Below are positions 16,501 through 17,309 of a stretch of 17,309 bases of DNA, piece after piece. How positions within the stretch are numbered: position 1 is the first letter of the stretch; each line of letters starts with the position of its first letter. A model generated the notes under the pieces. It was not told the DNA's origin. It saw only the letters and a list, made by a program, of their open reading frames with translations, and did no database searches. Position numbers and translations under genes: made by a program. The DNA lies in assembly GCA_900128395.1 (NCBI GenBank), contig LT649650.1:1-17309 (forward strand). Reading direction: 5' to 3'. The DNA comes from Stramenopiles sp. TOSAG23-2 (Eukaryota; Sar).

Positions 16501-16828
16501 TCCACCATATGCGACAACCAACTTTTTTTAAGTCTTCTTCAGGAGATTTCTTTTCGGTACACTTAGAGCATATACCAGAAATTACAATCCAAGCATCGAC
16601 TCTGTCGAATCGAAATTGTAGCTTCTTCCACAAAATGAGCCATGACGAAAATGTAAGTAACATAAATGGTATCCCAAAAAACAGGAAGTAATTGAAAAAA
16701 GCTGCCCTTTCCGTACTTCCAAATTTTAAAAGAATTCCACCATACCCTAAAGAACTAGAAGTTGCAGTAGATATAACAGTTGTCACATTTCCGACATATG
16801 GATATGCTGTGGTTGTTGCGTTTGACAT
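10541..16828 (-). CDS. Multi-pass membrane calpain (DEK1-like cysteine protease)
   Basis: This 2,095-residue protein begins with about 23 transmembrane segments (residues ~25-1060). They are split by charged loops at ~230-306, ~410-466 and ~614-730; the last has a Cys-rich KRGKCCCDL. A cytosolic linker (~1060-1355) is followed by a Glu/Lys/Arg-rich helix (~1355-1575), then the calpain core. The catalytic triad is intact: Cys1673 in QGELGDCWLLAA, His1839 in QGHAYAIL and Asn1863 in LRNPWG. Spacings of 166 and 24 match classical calpains. Glu1869 and Asp1876 (TEWKGDWSD) match Ca2+ ligands of the second core site. A C2-like domain (~1915-2090) ends the chain; there are no EF hands. Plant DEK1 has the same order and nearly the same length, and acts at the plasma membrane in cell-surface sensing and cell-fate control; autolysis can release its protease part. 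The first ATG follows an in-frame TAA (16901-16903) with no ATG between. There is no intron. Confidence 0.96.
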   Translation of the reverse strand: MSNATTTAYPYVGNVTTVISTATSSSLGYGGILLKFGSTERAAFFNYFLFFGIPFMLLTFSSWLILWKKLQFRFDRVDAWIVISGICSKCTEKKSPEEDLKKVGCRIWWITKLIQLFLLSPLLLLLIWGVVTFNGIPNAPMMGIGMLTLWVGWILKLYAFCLWKANGWSLYIRNSKLLLKSLFGVSLSLLLLFEFVAVLVEETLDFTGVSWAFMTLNLLPLIVLVHSNEPDVAMTKKLWKQRGRVDSTSDGKHSSTNTENPMPDARKNGNNPNKEEKTYDVDAEENNHVELKIPIINFQSQVSANKNAMLYIFSVLILLCYIGTFAAGGSNRVKEGVITVSVAVSCAILLLDFILYLLWKGNYVTRPHTMFIIMLLCRAGLISFGFRYWFIGQSTMFFIFGVVIAKVIIDARMDKSLDAKEEADAEAAEKASKDDSEAAETTEQDLDKNISIAGDVELSKFGSAVNKISSNPVLIFAILVFAFMLLLVVVIIRSIDMLDINILGKNHKQSEFGFGSLYGTAVFLFFYWTVRSARTDALLQDSKEYFYFGRQTMLITIIFYVVTVTGGVTLFILTINDGTSTPHILFTAIFFPLIILSLMFWYTRWRAKDFNILSRRSLWKHEADTEVIEEGNPSTLIDGEEKNGRDNDDEDNGSDGNNQPKQLTEKDGALYWDTVYKVSICDTKGYSTGAPLCVKRGKCCCDLVNFYRNWSKGEFRGTNAFVAFIRGGLPHGDYVMFGLVGTFLLSTIFWGLGIQLMETSSNLWVKGMGSAIIFITLLVTATIIPIVEWFNRLQVSTFMTFMGVFCFAMHLSFHLYIFNVIQEGEVDLNSAGTLFSLFMYPTIVLICIALYKLRDDNWEMGKFVIVCGITSQVILVVFNVCVIVLFGETVIGVILLIAQGLFLFLVGTIFTWIKNNYYLPKIHKILLVTVLCTIIAGGFLAGLAGSGTNAFVAFSASWFTICGLALGASVVSLYPAYLKGHLLFSETIFPVFVWDPDTNNVKVEYFGIFNAFLCLYVVFIWGVVATIFISPVYVGMGFASVALVSMFCLTLSLEYLSRRVFSQAIVNIKRQDEFQRMMTGKQRDSLKLVLEESEKKALKHHEGLAGKDGTVIQREATMQNLEGAVIGGTGGPSIVRTESVVFQTERMKQSWDSSTAPSADDYRDDISDIENKINEFYGNKFECKCDQKAMHGTNVETGSVNIEMAANNSGNNGEEKTNDEDGWGTGNTNASNQVVELKPVLRQLIDTDHALRSTEFQDQKLSVLYRAFVQLNANSQLLQAEADFSGFLAWCRKKAVQEVLGKFSLVKYFGREAQKKASIARQTLTLKEVLSWATTEPEAFKNFKLLTLTFQKAQAKLAAERKRKEAEERKAEERRKELMKKAEEERIRKEAEEWRRRNQEQARKDEEERKRKEEEARKRLEEQRRREEEEERRRQEAEDLELERLERERKKRLEEEQLQKAEEERRREEQERKDEEERKRNEESNRDEEERQRKRKELEARRKKRDAERKRRKEEEERKRRDEQNNNNDAIDPREAKRREIQRRRAERKKKLQEKRKKDARKLKEENERNRMAMLARQAAQGTGGDLTEEQLLEKDFKKDGDGKYIDRKFEDPKIACRINPNVQAADRIEKQGMLWVRPGKFMQEPQLVVVDEGDQNEGFGYGDIKQGELGDCWLLAAMTVLACHPEYMDKVLDIQGNKERAKKGYFRINIYRGGKMVPVLVDDRILCRKSNNRRKPFRPIFAKSRDENELWPLILEKAYARFHGSFEAINGGFVHVGLVDFTGGFGSSISLGDNAVDINSGALFKRLMNYNKKGFLMGAGSPSGSDADISEAGIVQGHAYAILNVKQESDANGNHQLVQLRNPWGCTEWKGDWSDDDQTHWTSRMKQRLGYTNADDGCFWMSFQDFCQNYAKIYLCQTFRLVNDGGQFYSAIGEASWEVAKKVNGNTINTAGGYPARKHKNSSNNPSFLIKVSRPCTLYISVQQRSLTGPMATEEHQSVLLLKKMGKRVGGIYRGDKIATSGQYINSEMITVEAHVNEYEPGYTLYCSTYEENCEARLTVRVYSDAPLKNVEYADGKGLLELMGQDIPVDDGRR

Positions 16829-16857
16829 GATCAGTTCTTGTATTTTTTTTTTATTTC

Positions 16858-16865
16858 TATATATA
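16858..16865 (-). promoter_or_regulatory. TATA-like motif upstream of the calpain gene
   Basis: TATATATA (self-complementary) lies 30-37 nt 5' of the calpain ATG, with an A-run between it and the start codon in the mRNA sense. Position agrees with the TATA-like motifs of the other two genes. If it works as a TATA box, the 5' leader would be only a few bases long. Confidence 0.3.
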
Positions 16866-17077
16866 GTTTGTGCAATATAGTATCTTTTTATGTCTCGCCG
16901 TTAATTAAACATTTTTAAATTACTAATGATTTAATAATTATTATTTATTATTTATTACAAGAAGTGTATATACTTGTATTATTGCCAGATGATTTGCCAG
17001 GAGATTGCTATTTTAATTCCTGGAATTTTATTACAAATAGTTTGCGATCAACATGGCCCACCTGGAAAAACACGACG

Positions 17078-17103
17078 CCCCCCCCCCCCTTCCCCCCCCC
17101 GCC
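17078..17103. repeat. Oligo-C tract (C12-TT-C9-G-CC)
   Basis: Twelve Cs, TT, nine Cs, G and CC stand out in very A+T-rich DNA about 250 bp upstream of the calpain start. The minus strand carries the long G runs and could form a G-quadruplex. The exact run lengths are prone to sequencing error. Confidence 0.75.
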
Positions 17104-17149
17104 AAAATACCTTGAAATCGTCAAAAAAACAACAAAATCTTTAAAATAT

Positions 17150-17308
17150 TAAAAAATTGTATTGTTATTTTATTTTAATACTATCAAAACTTGTACTTAA
17201 TTATAAACTGCAGTGTGAGAGAAAATCGTGAAAATCTTAAAACATTGCAGTTTATAATTAAGTACAAGTTTTGATAGTATTAAAATAAAATAACAATACA
17301 ATTTTTTA
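17150..17308. repeat. Near-perfect inverted repeat, 66-bp arms, at the window end
   Basis: The left arm (17150-17215) and right arm (17243-17308) are reverse complements with a single mismatch (17213 against its partner), around a 27-nt spacer. The right arm ends one base before the window edge. Such near identity means either a very young foldback element or transposon end, or a fold-back artefact at the end of an assembled contig. Confidence 0.93.
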
Positions 17309-17309
17309 T

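Larger units (their letters stand above)
16829..17309. other. 5' flank of the calpain gene up to the window edge
   Basis: This 481-bp non-coding region contains a TTA/TTATTA-rich stretch (about 16930-16960), an oligo-C tract and a terminal inverted repeat. The 62-residue + strand frame at 16964-17152 reads the C tract as prolines and has no protein-like character. No RNA gene is seen. Confidence 0.6.

Noticed and set aside
611-16828. Ciliate-like reassigned stop codons
   Set aside because: All three complete genes end in TAA, and no in-frame TAA, TAG or TGA is needed inside any of them; standard decoding explains everything.
611-16828. Operon of three same-strand genes
   Set aside because: Intergenic gaps of 0.87 and 1.65 kb, and a TATA-like motif before each gene, argue for separate transcription units.
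16964-17152. 62-residue + strand frame with a proline run
   Set aside because: The prolines come only from the oligo-C tract and the frame has no conserved or protein-like features.

Overview
The window looks like nuclear DNA of a single-celled eukaryote with an A+T-rich genome. It carries a eukaryote-only regulator (HSBP1), a calpain joined to a very large membrane domain, and a giant coiled-coil protein with SFI1-like tryptophan motifs. Intergenic DNA is full of A/T runs. All three complete genes end in TAA and have no visible introns, although two of them span 6.3 and 7.2 kb. Each has an in-frame stop a short way 5' of its first ATG, so the starts are well fixed. Membrane-anchored calpains of this kind are known from land plants (DEK1) and from several protist groups, so a protist is likely. 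The sequence alone does not settle the lineage.

Layout. (1) Positions 1-200: 3' end of an unrecognised + strand gene with an acidic tail. (2) 201-610: a convergent intergenic stretch that ends in a pyrimidine tract. (3) 611-856, minus: HSBP1, an 81-residue trimeric coiled-coil protein. (4) 857-2509: a repeat-rich intergenic region. It holds an AT microsatellite, a ~75-bp tandem repeat, a CAGCACC heptamer array, a 191-bp MITE-like element with perfect 16-bp terminal inverted repeats, short direct repeats in a G+C-richer patch, and a ~160-bp imperfect hairpin. (5) 2510-9673, minus: a 2,387-residue protein with long coiled coils interrupted by tryptophan/arginine-rich SFI1-like helices. (6) 9674-10540: an intergenic region with a 17-A run, a tight hairpin and an alternating CA/CG tract. 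(7) 10541-16828, minus: a 2,095-residue membrane calpain with about 23 transmembrane segments, a ~220-residue charged helix, an intact Cys/His/Asn protease core and a C-terminal C2-like domain. (8) 16829-17309: 5' flank of the calpain gene, with an oligo-C tract and a nearly perfect 66-bp-arm inverted repeat that runs to the last bases of the window.

The three complete genes share one strand but are separated by 0.9-1.65 kb, so they are independent transcription units and not an operon. Nothing in the sequence shows that they act in one pathway. HSBP1 is expected to tune heat-shock factor trimers, the calpain to be a Ca2+-linked cortical or plasma-membrane protease, and the giant protein to be structural, possibly at a centrosome or basal body. 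The most notable points are the charged-helix linker in the calpain, the modular tryptophan-motif coiled-coil protein, and the several foldback or MITE-like elements in the non-coding DNA.
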